A DNA stretch of 42,795 bases from Proteobacteria bacterium ST_bin14 (lineage in GTDB: Bacteria; Pseudomonadota; Alphaproteobacteria; Sphingomonadales; Sphingomonadaceae): assembly GCA_002083655.1 (NCBI GenBank), contig MSXR01000025.1:10999-53793 (forward strand), read 5' to 3'. The notes under the pieces are model-generated. The model searched no databases. It worked only from the letters and a program-made list of their open reading frames with translations, and was not told the origin of the DNA. Each line of letters starts with the position of its first letter. The first letter of the stretch is position 1. Position numbers and translations under genes: made by a program. Of the stretch, positions 18,583-27,331 are shown in pieces.

Positions 18583-19512
18583 CTAAGTGAGCCGCTTATC
18601 CAGCCAATCGCCCAAGATGGCGTTCACCTTTTCCGGCGCCTCCTGCTGCACCCAGTGCGACACGCCGGGCAAACGCTCCAGCCGGAAGTCGCTGACATAC
18701 TCCTCGGTTCCCTCGACGCAGCCGATGGTCAGTGCGGTATCTTCTTCGCCCCAGATCATCAGCGTGGGCACATCGACCTTGCCCGTCCCGGCAGTCATCG
18801 CGCCGGTGGATCGGAAGGCGGCACGGTAATAGTTGATCATCGCGGTCAGGGCGCCCGGTCGGCTGGCGGCGGCGGCATAGGTATCGGTCACCTGCTTGGG
18901 GAACCGGGATTTGTCCACGGCCATGCCCACGAACGCCTGCCTGATCATCCGCGCACGATGACGCCCGAACCCCCATTCAGGCAGCCGGGGCAGTTGGAAA
19001 AAGAACACATACCAGCTCGCCCGCAATTGCGGCCATTTGCGCAGTTCACGCTTGAACGGCATCGGGTGCGGCACGTTCATGATCACCAGCCCGACCAGTG
19101 GACGCACTCGCCGGATCGCAAATTGCCACGCGATAATCGCGCCCCAATCATGCGCTATCAACAACACTTCACGCGCACCGCTGGCATCGATCAGCGCGGC
19201 GACATCCTCCAGCAGCCGATCGATGTGATAGGCATCCACGCCCTCTGGCCGATCCGTGCCGCCATAACCCCGCAAATTGGGCGCCCACACCCGCCACCCG
19301 CGTTCGACCAGCAAGGGGATCTGAAACCGCCAGCTATAATGCAGCTCAGGAAATCCGTGCAGGCACAAGGCGAGCCTATCGCCACTTCCTGCCTCCGCCA
19401 GTTCAAACGATAGCGCCCCCGCCTGCTGCCAGCGGATCGTGATGCCGCTGTCGGCGGGCGGCGTCCAGGAAGCGGTGGGTGCAGGCTGGGGCATGGATTT
19501 TGGCTCTGCCAT
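18583..19512 (-). CDS. Alpha/beta hydrolase, epoxide-hydrolase type
   Basis: A ~309-residue cytoplasmic alpha/beta hydrolase. The nucleophile elbow is HDWGAIIAWQFA, with Asp in the nucleophile position, as in epoxide hydrolases and haloalkane dehalogenases rather than Ser esterases. The oxyanion region is LCLHGFPELHYSW, and the catalytic His is in GVSHWVQQEAPEKVN. This points to a soluble epoxide hydrolase; dehalogenase activity is less likely. The ATG at 19512 is chosen because the five-codon extension to 19527 would need a TTG start. Neither start has a strong ribosome-binding site. The gene lies 67 bp upstream of lepA on the same strand. Confidence 0.88.
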   Translation of the reverse strand: MAEPKSMPQPAPTASWTPPADSGITIRWQQAGALSFELAEAGSGDRLALCLHGFPELHYSWRFQIPLLVERGWRVWAPNLRGYGGTDRPEGVDAYHIDRLLEDVAALIDASGAREVLLIAHDWGAIIAWQFAIRRVRPLVGLVIMNVPHPMPFKRELRKWPQLRASWYVFFFQLPRLPEWGFGRHRARMIRQAFVGMAVDKSRFPKQVTDTYAAAASRPGALTAMINYYRAAFRSTGAMTAGTGKVDVPTLMIWGEEDTALTIGCVEGTEEYVSDFRLERLPGVSHWVQQEAPEKVNAILGDWLDKRLT

Positions 19513-19633
19513 GGTTGCGGATGGCAATCAGCATAGGCCCCGCGGGCCGGGCGACAAGCAGGGAGTGACGATTTTCCCCCAACCGCTGGTTACTGATCAC
19601 CCAGCCAGCCAGCCACGCCACCAACTGGCGGCG

Positions 19634-20167
19634 CTATTTCTCCGCTTTTTTCACCAGGCCATTCACCTCGCCGCCGTTAAAAGCATCGGTGTGAATGTTC
19701 AAAATCACCGTTCCCTTTTCCAGCGCAGCAACAAAGGCATCAAAGCTGATGCTGTGCGGCAACGGCGCGACTGCACCGGCATAATCAAGCGATCCTGTGC
19801 GCACACGAAAACCGTTGGGTGTTGGTGAATAGCTTGGCCCAAATGGCAGCGGAAAGGCCAGTTCAGAGCTATTTGCATCGGCCAGGTCGCCATTGGCATA
19901 TTGGTGCAGATGGATGGGCCCGATCGGCGCCTTGACCAGATTATCCCACAGCGCGTCCATTGACAGGCCAACGACATCCATTTCCACCGCCACTGTTTTG
20001 CGGGTGGTATCAACGCTGATCATCGCATTTGCGTGGGCGGGTGAACCCGTGCTGATCGTTGCCGATTGGCCGTTCAATTCGGCCCGATATTCAACGATTT
20101 TCGCGCTGGAAGGTGCAGCGCTGAACAGGGCGGCAAGCACGAACGCAGGGGCGGTGAAACGCAGCAT
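19634..20167 (-). CDS. Secreted CHRD-domain protein
   Basis: A ~177-residue secreted protein. The ATG at 20167 is preferred over 20224 because AGGAG lies just before it and it starts a clean signal peptide (MLRFTAPAFVLAALFSAAPSSA). The mature part is a CHRD domain: YRAELNGQ near its start, IGPIHLHQYANGD in the middle, and TVILNIHTDAFNGGEVNG near the end, where the conserved HT...GEIRG-type motif is expected. CHRD domains are named after chordin; their bacterial role is unknown. The gene is divergent from the CsgG-like gene. Confidence 0.88.
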   Translation of the reverse strand: MLRFTAPAFVLAALFSAAPSSAKIVEYRAELNGQSATISTGSPAHANAMISVDTTRKTVAVEMDVVGLSMDALWDNLVKAPIGPIHLHQYANGDLADANSSELAFPLPFGPSYSPTPNGFRVRTGSLDYAGAVAPLPHSISFDAFVAALEKGTVILNIHTDAFNGGEVNGLVKKAEK

Positions 20168-20344
20168 GATCAATCTCCTGGCGGGTCGTATAATCAGCCT
20201 CAGACTATGAACCGCGCCCGCCAAAGGTCAACACCGTCACCATCGCCGCCCGAACCGTTGCGTGTGGAAGGGCTTTTGACGATGTACGGCGTGCATCCAA
20301 AAAGCTATGCTTCCCGTACTTCTGACGACTCTTGGGGGAAGATA

Positions 20345-21319
20345 ATGACCGTGAAAAAATTGATGACGACGGCCGCGCTGGTTTTGGTGGCAACTGCCCC
20401 GCTCCAGGCACAGCGCCCCCCACAGCAAGCCAAAGCATCCAAGGGCCAGCAACTGCAACAGGCCGCGATGAACGACGTGCCACGCTGCACGACCAAACAC
20501 GGTACTGTTTCGATCGTTGACGGCCAGGATTCGTCGGGCTGGACGCAGAACAGCCTGGCCCCGCCTGCCCGGCTGCTGCGCGTGCTCGTCCAGCGTTCGG
20601 GCTGCTTCAACATTGTTGATCGCGGCGCGGGCCTTGATGCAGCGGCACAGGAACGTGCGATTGGCGGCGGGCTTGGGTTGCAGCGCGGATCGAATGTCGG
20701 CCAGGGCCAGATAAAGGCCGCTGATTATGTGCTGGTCGCCGAAATACAGGGCGCAAACACCAATGTCAGCGGCAATGCGGCGGGCGCGGTTGCCGGCGCG
20801 ATTATCGGCGGGCCATTTGGCGGCCTGTTGGGCGGTATAAAGTCACGCAAGTCGGAAGCGAACACGTTGCTGACGCTCACCAATGTCCGCACCACTGAAA
20901 CGCTCGCCGTGACGGATGGCTATGCCGCCAAGCGCGATACCAGCTTTGCGGTCGGCGGCGTGTTTGGCGTTGGCGGCTTTGGCGCTGGCGGTGTTGGCGG
21001 CGGTTACGAAAACACCGATATTGGCCGCATCGTCACGCTGGCGTTCATCCAGGCCTATGCCAAAATGGTCGACGAACTCGGCTATACCCGCCCCGGCGAT
21101 GCGGGGACGGCCCAGGCCGCACCGAAGAAAACCCTCACGGCCCAGGCCCCGGTCGCCATGCGCGTTAGCCCGGTTGCCACCGCAAAGGCGATTCGCACGC
21201 TGCCGCCCGGCTCAATCCTGTATCCAACGGGCAACCAGAACGGCCTGTGGTGGGAAGTGGCGGACGAAAACGACAATGTTGGCTGGGTGCTGAACACAAA
21301 GCTCGCCCCCTCGCAGTAA
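20345..21319 (+). CDS. CsgG-family secreted protein with C-terminal SH3-like domain
   Basis: A 324-residue exported protein. The frame is open from 20066, but the ATG at 20345 follows TTGGGGGAAG and begins a signal peptide ending near PLQAQRPP. The middle resembles CsgG/HfaB: ARLLRVLVQRSGCFNIVDRG, then ADYVLVAEIQ, a Gly-rich GNAAGAVAGAIIGGPFGGLL, and VRTTETLAVTDGYA. The C-terminal ~70 residues, with VAMRVSPVATAKAIRTLPPG and WWEVADENDNVGWVLNT, form an SH3-like repeat. CsgG proteins form outer-membrane secretion pores, but no lipobox Cys follows the signal here and no curli genes lie nearby, so a secretion role is uncertain. Confidence 0.82.
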   Translation: MTVKKLMTTAALVLVATAPLQAQRPPQQAKASKGQQLQQAAMNDVPRCTTKHGTVSIVDGQDSSGWTQNSLAPPARLLRVLVQRSGCFNIVDRGAGLDAAAQERAIGGGLGLQRGSNVGQGQIKAADYVLVAEIQGANTNVSGNAAGAVAGAIIGGPFGGLLGGIKSRKSEANTLLTLTNVRTTETLAVTDGYAAKRDTSFAVGGVFGVGGFGAGGVGGGYENTDIGRIVTLAFIQAYAKMVDELGYTRPGDAGTAQAAPKKTLTAQAPVAMRVSPVATAKAIRTLPPGSILYPTGNQNGLWWEVADENDNVGWVLNTKLAPSQ

Positions 21320-21330
21320 CAATCGCGGCA

Positions 21331-21359
21331 TGCCACCCGGCTGATCAGGCCGGGTGGCA
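21331..21359. terminator. Bidirectional hairpin between convergent genes
   Basis: TGCCACCCGGC, loop TGATCAG, then GCCGGGTGGCA: a perfect 11-bp stem, 11 bp after the CsgG-like stop. It overlaps the last codons of the minus-strand phosphatase gene (stop at 21345). T-tracts are absent on both sides. Confidence 0.75.
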
Positions 21360-22049
21360 ATCGCCAAGGCTGGCCAGCGCGGGCAGCAATTCATCATAAT
21401 GGTCAATCACCGCATCGGCCCCCAGTTCCTCTACGGGTCCGTGCAGGAAGCCAAAGCTGACGGCGATGCTGGGAATGCCCGCATTCTTTGCGGCCATGAT
21501 GTCGTAAATCGAATCGCCCAGAAACACGGCTTTACCGCCGCCGCACCGATCAATCATCTCCACTATCGGCGCGGCTGATGGTTTGGCATTGCCCTTTCCT
21601 AAGGTGTCGCCGCCGATCACGGTGACGAAACGATCCAGCAGCCCCAATTCGCCCAGCAGTTTTACCGCCAGCGATTCAAACTTGTTGGTGACGATCGCGG
21701 TTTTCACGCCCGCCGCGTCAAGCGCATCCAGCGCCGCCAGTGCGCCGTCAAACGGGCGCGTGCCGGCCGAAACATTGGCTTCATAATGGCGGAGCATTGC
21801 CTTGTAATGGATGCGGAATTCGACCGCATCAATGCCGCCGCTCGCTTCAAAACCCAGCTGCAGCATATGCTTGGCCCCGCCGCCGATCATCATCTTGATC
21901 TCATCGACGCGCAGCAGCGGCCTGCCCGCCTGCCCCAGCACCGCGTTCACCGCCGCCAGCAAATCGGGGCTGGTATCCAGCAGCGTGCCATCAAGATCGA
22001 ACCCGACGATATCAAACGGGCGGGCAAAGGCAGATTTCTCGTGCGTCAT
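21345..22049 (-). CDS. gph: HAD-family hydrolase, phosphoglycolate phosphatase type
   Basis: A 234-residue HAD phosphatase. Motif I is GFDLDGTLLDTSPDL, with the nucleophile Asp and general-acid Asp. The motif II Thr is in AIVTNKFE. The motif III Lys is probably in GKGNAKPSAAPI, and motif IV is VFLGDSIYDIMAAKNAG. This order and the helical cap fit Gph, which removes phosphate from 2-phosphoglycolate arising from DNA repair or oxygenase chemistry; specificity within HADs is hard to read, so the symbol is tentative. It is divergent from glmU, with a 71-bp gap. Its last codons form part of a shared hairpin. Confidence 0.87.
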   Translation of the reverse strand: MTHEKSAFARPFDIVGFDLDGTLLDTSPDLLAAVNAVLGQAGRPLLRVDEIKMMIGGGAKHMLQLGFEASGGIDAVEFRIHYKAMLRHYEANVSAGTRPFDGALAALDALDAAGVKTAIVTNKFESLAVKLLGELGLLDRFVTVIGGDTLGKGNAKPSAAPIVEMIDRCGGGKAVFLGDSIYDIMAAKNAGIPSIAVSFGFLHGPVEELGADAVIDHYDELLPALASLGDCHPA

Positions 22050-22120
22050 CGCCGCTGACTGCCAGCATCGCTATGGAATTGGCAACACAATCATGCCATC
22101 GCTGCGCCCAAGGGAGCACG

Positions 22121-23476
22121 ATGACCAAGCGACCAATTGCCGCCATCATCCTTGCCGCTGGCAAGGGCACGCGCATGAAATCTGATCTTCACAAGGTGCT
22201 GCATCCGATTGCGAGGCAGCCCATGCTGCTGCACCTGATCGATAGCGTGGCGACGCTGAAAGCCGAACGTACTGTGGTCGTCACTGGGGCGGGGCGCGAA
22301 CAGGTTGAGGCAGCGGTTGCGCCGCTGGGCATCGCCACCGCGTTGCAAGCCGAACAACTCGGCACTGGCCATGCGGTGTTGCAGGCGCGCGATGCGCTGG
22401 CGGGTTTCGACGGCGACGTGCTGATCCTGTACGGCGACGTGCCGCTGGTGCGTGCGCAGACGATGCAGCGCATGCTGGACCGGCTCGCCGCGGCTGATGC
22501 GCCCGCAATTGTCGTGCTGGGGTTCCGCCCTGCCGATCCCGCCGCTTACGGCCGGGTGATTGCGGATGCAGATGGGCGGATCGACCGGATGGTTGAATAT
22601 AAGGACGCCAGCGATGCCGAACGCGCGGTGACACTGTGCAATTCGGGGCTGATGGCAGTGCGCGCGCCCGATGTATTCGCGCTGCTCAGCCGCGTGGGGA
22701 ACGACAATGCGGCGGGCGAATATTATCTGCCCGACATCGTCATGCTCGCCGCCGCTGACGGGCGTGGATCAGCAGTTATCGAAACCGATGCCGCAGAAGT
22801 TGCCGGCGTTAACAGCCGAGCTGAACTCGCGGCGGTCGATGCCAGCTGGCAGGCCCAACGCCGCGCACAGGCCATGGCCGACGGCGCGACGCTGATCGCG
22901 CCTGATACGGTGTGGTTCGCGCACGATACCGTGGTTGGCCGCGACGTCGTCATTGAACCCAATGTCTTTTTCGGCCCCGGCGTGACGGTGGCGGACGGCG
23001 CGGTGATCCACGCATTTTGCCACGTTGAAGGGGCCATTATCGGCCCAGGGGCTGAAGTGGGGCCCTTTGCCCGGCTTCGCCCCGGCGCGATGATGGGCGA
23101 AAAATCAAAAGTCGGCAATTTCGTCGAAATGAAGAAAACCGTGCTCGGTGCAGGCGCAAAGGCCAGCCACCTCACCTATCTGGGCGATACAGAGGTGGGC
23201 GCAGGCGCAAACATCGGCGCGGGCACGATCACCTGTAATTATGACGGCTTTTTCAAATATAAAACGGTGATCGGCGCAGGCGCGTTCATCGGATCGAACA
23301 GCGCGTTGGTGGCCCCTGTCACCATCGGCACCGGCGCAATTGTGGCAGCGGGTAGCGTGGTGACGCGCGATGTTGAAGCAGACGCGCTTGCCGTTGCGCG
23401 CGGCCAGCAAGCCGCCCGCCCCGGCTGGGCAAAGCGCTTTCGTGACGCGATGACGGCAAAGAAGAACAAGCAATAG
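22121..23476 (+). CDS. glmU: Bifunctional GlmU: GlcN-1-P acetyltransferase / GlcNAc-1-P uridyltransferase
   Basis: A 451-residue enzyme making UDP-GlcNAc for peptidoglycan and lipopolysaccharide. The N-terminal uridyltransferase has IILAAGKGTRMKS and LYGDVPLV. The C-terminal left-handed beta-helix shows hexapeptide repeats (VVIEPNVFFGPGVTVADGAV), then NFVEMKKT, HLTYLGD and GAGTITCNYDG. The ATG at 22121, preceded by AAGGGAGCACG, is chosen over the in-frame 22073 because the protein then starts at the usual position. glmS follows 25 bp later, which makes a compact amino-sugar operon: GlmS makes GlcN-6-P, and GlmU finishes the pathway after GlmM. Confidence 0.98.
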   Translation: MTKRPIAAIILAAGKGTRMKSDLHKVLHPIARQPMLLHLIDSVATLKAERTVVVTGAGREQVEAAVAPLGIATALQAEQLGTGHAVLQARDALAGFDGDVLILYGDVPLVRAQTMQRMLDRLAAADAPAIVVLGFRPADPAAYGRVIADADGRIDRMVEYKDASDAERAVTLCNSGLMAVRAPDVFALLSRVGNDNAAGEYYLPDIVMLAAADGRGSAVIETDAAEVAGVNSRAELAAVDASWQAQRRAQAMADGATLIAPDTVWFAHDTVVGRDVVIEPNVFFGPGVTVADGAVIHAFCHVEGAIIGPGAEVGPFARLRPGAMMGEKSKVGNFVEMKKTVLGAGAKASHLTYLGDTEVGAGANIGAGTITCNYDGFFKYKTVIGAGAFIGSNSALVAPVTIGTGAIVAAGSVVTRDVEADALAVARGQQAARPGWAKRFRDAMTAKKNKQ

Positions 23477-23501
23477 CCCCAGGGGCGGAGACACTAGTAA
23501 T

Positions 23502-25337
23502 ATGTGCGGCATCGTTGGAATTTTGGGCCAGGGCCCCGTGGCGGACCGGTTGCTCGATGGGCTGAAGCGGCTTGAATATCGCGGCTATGATTCAGCCGGG
23601 ATTTGCACGGTGCATGACGGCATTTTCGATCGCCGCCGCGCCAAGGGCAAGCTGATCAATCTGGCGACGCGGCTCGCAGAAGAGCCGTTGCCCGGCAACA
23701 GCGGCATCGCGCACACACGCTGGGCCACCCACGGCGCACCCACCGAGGATAACGCGCACCCGCATATCGTCGACGATGTCGTGCTGGTCCACAACGGCAT
23801 TATCGAGAATTTCAAGCCACTGCGCGAAGAGCTGATCGCAAATGGCCGCCAGTTCCTCAGCCAAACCGATACAGAAGTCGTCGCCCACCTGATCGCGCGT
23901 GAGATTGAACGCGGCGCTTCACCGCGCGATGCCGTCGCCAATGTGCTGCCCCGGCTGCACGGCGCGTTTGCGCTGGGGGTGATGTTCAAATCCGAACCTG
24001 ATCTGTTGATCGGTGCGCGGCTCGGCGCGCCGCTGACGGTTGGTTATGGCCCTACCGAGGGTGGCGGCGAGAATTATCTGGGGTCAGATGCCCTCGCGCT
24101 CGCCCCGCTGACGCAGCGTATTGCCTATCTGGAGGAAGGCGACTGGGTCGTCATCAAACGGGCCAGCGTTGAGATTTTCGATCGCGACAACCAGCCCGTC
24201 ACCCGCCCCATCGTCAATTCCGGTGCATCGGGCCAGTTGATCGACAAGGGCAATTACCGGCATTTCATGCTGAAAGAGATTTACGAACAACCCCTGGTCG
24301 TCGCCCAAACGCTGCGCAGCTATCTGCGCCCGGTCGAAGAGCAGGTCGCGTTGCCCGATATGGAGTTTGATCTGGCCAAGATTGACCGGGTCGCCATCGT
24401 TGCCTGCGGCACCGCCAGCTATGTGGGCATGATCGGCAAATACTGGATCGAACAATTCGCCCGCGTGCCGGTGGAGGCAGATGTCGCCAGCGAATTTCGG
24501 TACCGTGATCCGGTATTGACGCCGAACATGCTGGGCATCGTCATCTCGCAATCGGGCGAGACGGCGGATACACTGGCGGCACTGCGCCACATGAAATCGG
24601 CGGGGCTGACAACGGCGGGAATCATCAACGTGCCGACCAGTTCGATGGCGCGTGAGGTGGACCTGTTGCTGCCCACCCATGCCGGGCCGGAAATCGGCGT
24701 CGCCTCGACCAAGGCGTTCACCTGCCAGCTCGCGGTGATGGCGGCGCTGGCGATTAATCTGGCGCGCGCCAAGGGGCTGCTGACGCTGGATGTGGAGCGT
24801 GAAATCGTCCGCCATCTGCGCGAAGTGCCCCAGGCGATGAACCATGCGCTTGGCCATGACGACGAAATCGCCGCGATGGGCCCCAAGATCGCGGCGGCGC
24901 GCGACGTGCTGTATCTGGGGCGCGGCCCGGAATATCCGATGGCATTGGAGGGCGCGCTGAAGCTGAAGGAAATCAGCTATATCCATGCCGAGGGCTATGC
25001 GAGCGGCGAAATGAAGCACGGCCCCATCGCGCTGATCGACGATAATGTGCCGCTGATCGTGCTCGCCCCATCAGGCCCGTTGTTCGACAAGACGGTCAGC
25101 AACATGCAGGAGGCGCAGGCACGCGGTGCGCAGGTCGTGCTCATCTCCGACGCCGCTGGCATTGCGCAGGCAGGCGAAAACACGATCGCCACGATTGAGA
25201 TGCCGCACGTGCACCCATTGATTGCGCCGTTGGTCTATGCGGTGCCCATCCAGTTGCTCGCTTATCACGTCGCGGTGTTCAAGGGCACTGACGTCGATCA
25301 GCCCCGCAATTTGGCGAAGTCCGTGACGGTGGAGTAA
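23502..25337 (+). CDS. glmS: Glutamine--fructose-6-phosphate aminotransferase (isomerizing)
   Basis: Full-length GlmS (611 residues), the first committed enzyme of amino-sugar synthesis. It starts MCGIVGILG, so Cys2 becomes the N-terminal nucleophile of the class II glutaminase domain, and HTRWATHG is intact. Two SIS sugar-binding domains follow, with VACGTASYVG and SQSGETADTLAAL, then GPEYPMALEGALKLKEISY. The C-terminus DQPRNLAKSVTVE is the normal GlmS ending. It is 25 bp after glmU. I see no glmS ribozyme or riboswitch upstream; that element belongs to Firmicutes. Confidence 0.98.
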   Translation: MCGIVGILGQGPVADRLLDGLKRLEYRGYDSAGICTVHDGIFDRRRAKGKLINLATRLAEEPLPGNSGIAHTRWATHGAPTEDNAHPHIVDDVVLVHNGIIENFKPLREELIANGRQFLSQTDTEVVAHLIAREIERGASPRDAVANVLPRLHGAFALGVMFKSEPDLLIGARLGAPLTVGYGPTEGGGENYLGSDALALAPLTQRIAYLEEGDWVVIKRASVEIFDRDNQPVTRPIVNSGASGQLIDKGNYRHFMLKEIYEQPLVVAQTLRSYLRPVEEQVALPDMEFDLAKIDRVAIVACGTASYVGMIGKYWIEQFARVPVEADVASEFRYRDPVLTPNMLGIVISQSGETADTLAALRHMKSAGLTTAGIINVPTSSMAREVDLLLPTHAGPEIGVASTKAFTCQLAVMAALAINLARAKGLLTLDVEREIVRHLREVPQAMNHALGHDDEIAAMGPKIAAARDVLYLGRGPEYPMALEGALKLKEISYIHAEGYASGEMKHGPIALIDDNVPLIVLAPSGPLFDKTVSNMQEAQARGAQVVLISDAAGIAQAGENTIATIEMPHVHPLIAPLVYAVPIQLLAYHVAVFKGTDVDQPRNLAKSVTVE

Positions 25338-25393
25338 CCCAAATTTAACCACAAGCCGCGCATGGTTGGGGCAACCAAGAACGGGAGTGCCCG

Positions 25394-27331
25394 GTGCGCA
25401 TATTGATCGTAGACGACGAACCGGCGATGCATGAATCCTATCGCCAAAGCTTTGCGCCCAAAAAGAACGGCGACACTGCGGCCTTGTCCGCCATGGCCGC
25501 CGATCTGTTCGGTGATGATGATGCCCCCGCCCCCACAACAGACGCCGAACCAATGGCGTTTGAACTAACCCATGCGATGCAGGGGCTGGACGGGGTTGCC
25601 GCGCTGGAAAAATCACTCGCGGATGGCGATCCGTTCTCGGTCGCGTTCATCGACGTGCGCATGCCGCCCGGCATTGATGGCAAGGAAACCGCCACGCGCA
25701 TCCGCAAGCTTGATCCCAATATCAACATCGTCATCGTCACGGGATTTTCGGATTTCTCCCCCATCGAGATTTCGAAATCCGCCGGCCCTGCGGACAAAAT
25801 TTTCTACATCGCCAAGCCATTCGAAGTTGCCGAAGTGGTGCAGACCGCGACCGCACTGTCTGGCCGCTGGAAACTGGATATCGAACTGGCAGAGGCGCGC
25901 CGCATGCTCGCCAACCAGGTCGTGATGCTGGAAGAAAAAGGCGCAGAACTCGCTGCGAATGAAAGCCATGCGGTCCACATCGCCAATCATGATTCACTCA
26001 CCGAGGCACCCAATCGGCTCGCCTTCCTGCGCGCGCTGACGGAGCGGTCGCGCGGCAAGGAACGCTTTGCCACCGCAATGCTCGATCTTGATCGGTTCAA
26101 GCTGGTGAACGACACGCTGGGCCATCTGGCGGGCGATGAGATGATCCGTTCGGTCTATCAGTTGCTGGCAGGTTCAGTGCCCCCCGGCGGCATCGTTGCC
26201 CGGCTGGGCGGCGACGAATTCGGCGTGCTATTTGATACACCGGGCGAAGAAGCCGCCGTCATGGCGTGCGAGCTGATGCTGCGCGCCTGTTCGGTGACGC
26301 TGAAGGTGTTTGGCCATTCGATTCAGGCCAGCGCTTCGATGGGCGTGGTCGTTACAGAAGCAGAGCCAGTCCGCGATCCGGTGGACGTGATGCGCCGTGC
26401 CGATCTGGCGCTGAACGAGGCAAAGCGCGCTGGTCGCGGCGTGGTGCGCCCGTTTGATGAGAGCATGGACGAAAGCATCCGCTTCCGCCGCCAGATTGAA
26501 AGCGGGCTGAGCAAGGCGATTGCCGCTGGCGAATTGAAGCTGGTCTATCAGCCGATCCTGGCCCGCGAAGAGCTGGAGATTGTCGGCTTCGAAGCATTGC
26601 TGCGCTGGAACAGCCCGGAATTCGGGCCGATTTCGCCGGGCCTGTTCATCCCGATTGCCGAAGAGAGCAACCTGATCCACGAACTGGGTGATTGGGTGCT
26701 CGATCAGTCGCTTGAAGAGGTGAAGAACTGGCCCGATCAATATGTGTCGGTCAACTTCTCGCCACGGCAGTTCCGCCGGCAGAATTTTGTCGGTCGGGTA
26801 ATGGAACGCGTGCAACAGGCCGGCGTCAGCCCCGCGCGGGTGCAGATCGAAATTACCGAAACCGCGATCTTCGATGATGCGGACCGTGCTGCCGATACGC
26901 TGTACAAGCTGCGGCAAATGGGGTTCCGCATCGCGCTGGATGATTTCGGCACGGGCTATTCCAGCCTCTACAACATCCGCAAATTCGCGCTTGATTGCCT
27001 GAAGATCGATCGCAGCTTTATCGATGGCATGGGCCGTGAGCGCGAAAGTGCTGCCATCGTCCATTCGATCATCCACCTTGGCCGCGCGCTGGGGCTGGGG
27101 GTGATTGCAGAGGGCGTGGAGACCGACGCACAGGTTCAGGCATTGCGCCTGGCCGGGGCATCGCACCTTCAAGGCTATTTCTTCTCGCGTCCCATTGATG
27201 CGGTCGACGCCCGCAAAATGGCCGATGCCCGCTTTGTGGTGGGTAAGGACGATCCGGGCGATGGCCCTGCCCTGTACACATCCGGGCAACACGAATCCGG
27301 GCCACAAGCGGGTAACGGGACCCACGGCTGA
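25394..27331 (+). CDS. Response regulator with REC, GGDEF and EAL domains
   Basis: A 645-residue cyclic di-GMP regulator. The start is GTG at 25394 after GGGAGTG. The N-terminal receiver has the acidic pair in LIVDDEP, phospho-acceptor Asp87 in FIDVRMPPG, Thr in VTGFSDF and Lys in IAKPFEV. An insert of ~45 residues rich in Ala, Asp and Pro separates the first helix from the Asp87 strand, which is unusual. The GGDEF motif (RLGGDEFGV, ~272-276) is intact with no RxxD inhibitory site before it. The EAL domain is intact: EALLRW at ~400 and DDFGTGYSS at ~516. It could both make and break cyclic di-GMP. The stop overlaps the next start by one base. Confidence 0.95.
   Translation: MRILIVDDEPAMHESYRQSFAPKKNGDTAALSAMAADLFGDDDAPAPTTDAEPMAFELTHAMQGLDGVAALEKSLADGDPFSVAFIDVRMPPGIDGKETATRIRKLDPNINIVIVTGFSDFSPIEISKSAGPADKIFYIAKPFEVAEVVQTATALSGRWKLDIELAEARRMLANQVVMLEEKGAELAANESHAVHIANHDSLTEAPNRLAFLRALTERSRGKERFATAMLDLDRFKLVNDTLGHLAGDEMIRSVYQLLAGSVPPGGIVARLGGDEFGVLFDTPGEEAAVMACELMLRACSVTLKVFGHSIQASASMGVVVTEAEPVRDPVDVMRRADLALNEAKRAGRGVVRPFDESMDESIRFRRQIESGLSKAIAAGELKLVYQPILAREELEIVGFEALLRWNSPEFGPISPGLFIPIAEESNLIHELGDWVLDQSLEEVKNWPDQYVSVNFSPRQFRRQNFVGRVMERVQQAGVSPARVQIEITETAIFDDADRAADTLYKLRQMGFRIALDDFGTGYSSLYNIRKFALDCLKIDRSFIDGMGRERESAAIVHSIIHLGRALGLGVIAEGVETDAQVQALRLAGASHLQGYFFSRPIDAVDARKMADARFVVGKDDPGDGPALYTSGQHESGPQAGNGTHG

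Noticed and set aside
17088..18590. A 500-codon plus-strand frame opposite lepA
   Set aside because: It is antisense to an intact, conserved lepA and contains no recognisable motif.
23477..23501. A glmS ribozyme or other riboswitch before glmS
   Set aside because: Only 25 bp separate glmU and glmS, too short for such an RNA.
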